42,220 bases of DNA from contig JABZFO010000114.1 of NCBI GenBank assembly GCA_014237405.1, forward strand, positions 1 through 42,220, read 5' to 3'. Within the stretch, counting starts at the first letter, position 1; every line of letters begins with the position of its first letter. Shown here piece by piece: positions 42,103-42,220 of the stretch. The notes under the pieces were generated by a model. That model was not told where the DNA came from, did not search any database, and worked only from the letters and a program-made list of their open reading frames with translations. The translations under genes and the position numbers were made by a program. Source of the DNA: Desulfosarcina sp. (GTDB taxonomy: Bacteria; Desulfobacterota; Desulfobacteria; Desulfobacterales; Desulfosarcinaceae).

Positions 42103-42191
42103 AGTGTCCGTCCAGAAACGAGGATTTTCGTTCAAGATCAAGGCCTGCGAAAAATTTTACCACAGGCATATAGTTGATATTCCGAGGATAA
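42103..42191. mobile_element. MITE-like element running off the window end
   Basis: Starts AGTGTCCGTCCAGAAACG and continues with CAAGATCAAGGC, TTTTACCACAGGCATATAGT and GATATTCCGAGGATAAA, nearly identical to the reverse complement of 5502-5644. After about 42191 the sequence diverges, and the window ends at 42220, so the far terminal repeat is not seen. Confidence 0.75.
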
Positions 42192-42220
42192 ACCCGATCT
42201 TTATATAAAACAGATTGAGC

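Noticed and set aside
41878..42141. Minus-strand ORF of 87 codons near the window end
   Set aside because: It starts inside the repeat element at 42103 and runs through the TTTTGCA cluster; composition looks non-coding and there is no ribosome site.

Overview
This window is a nearly complete flagellar gene cluster from a Gram-negative bacterium. The most likely source is a sulfate-reducer-like member of the Desulfobacterota (former Deltaproteobacteria). This placement is inferred from gene order, from protein style (FliF, FliG and GuaA wording) and from dispersed intergenic repeats; it was not tested by a search. No rRNA, tRNA, CRISPR or integrase gene was seen.

Layout. Positions 1-5300 carry housekeeping genes: a lytic transglycosylase lipoprotein (mltF, minus), GMP synthase (guaA, plus), an unknown coiled-coil membrane protein (plus), and kdsB with a HIT hydrolase (minus). 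Positions 5500-8500 hold a plus-strand operon: a REC-HD-GYP response regulator followed by the stator genes motA and motB, behind a sigma28-like promoter. From 8579 to 38684 almost everything lies on the minus strand. In transcription order the blocks are flgB-flgC-fliE-fliF-fliG-fliH-fliI, fliJ-fliK-flgD-flgE, fliL-M-N-O-P-Q-R-flhB, flhA-flhF-flhG-fliA-orf, flgF-G-A-H-I-J, and flgM-N-K-L. Two sigma54 activators follow (38850-41544): one with a degenerate receiver domain and one without a receiver.

Regulation. Sigma54 -24/-12 elements were found by eye ahead of flgB, fliJ, fliL, flhA, flgF, the receiver-bearing activator and, more weakly, the receiver-less activator. Sigma28 elements were found ahead of flgM and of the HD-GYP-motAB operon. 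This fits a hierarchy in which sigma54 activators drive basal body and hook genes, and FliA, held by FlgM, drives flgMNKL and the stator. Flagellin, fliD, fliS, csrA and a FlrB-type sensor kinase are not in the window.

Oddities. Six places in five flagellar genes (flgL, flgH, fliO, fliF twice, fliI) look like short internal deletions, most with a frameshift. They could be decay, assembly or sequencing error, or something stranger. FlhF has an extra C-terminal Cys/His domain resembling Ada-type metal-binding modules. Nonamer and heptamer tandem repeats sit between fliF and fliG. fliK holds a 210-bp tandem duplication. A family of MITE-like elements of about 145 bp, with terminal inverted repeats, recurs between genes, and a long imperfect palindrome separates mltF from guaA.
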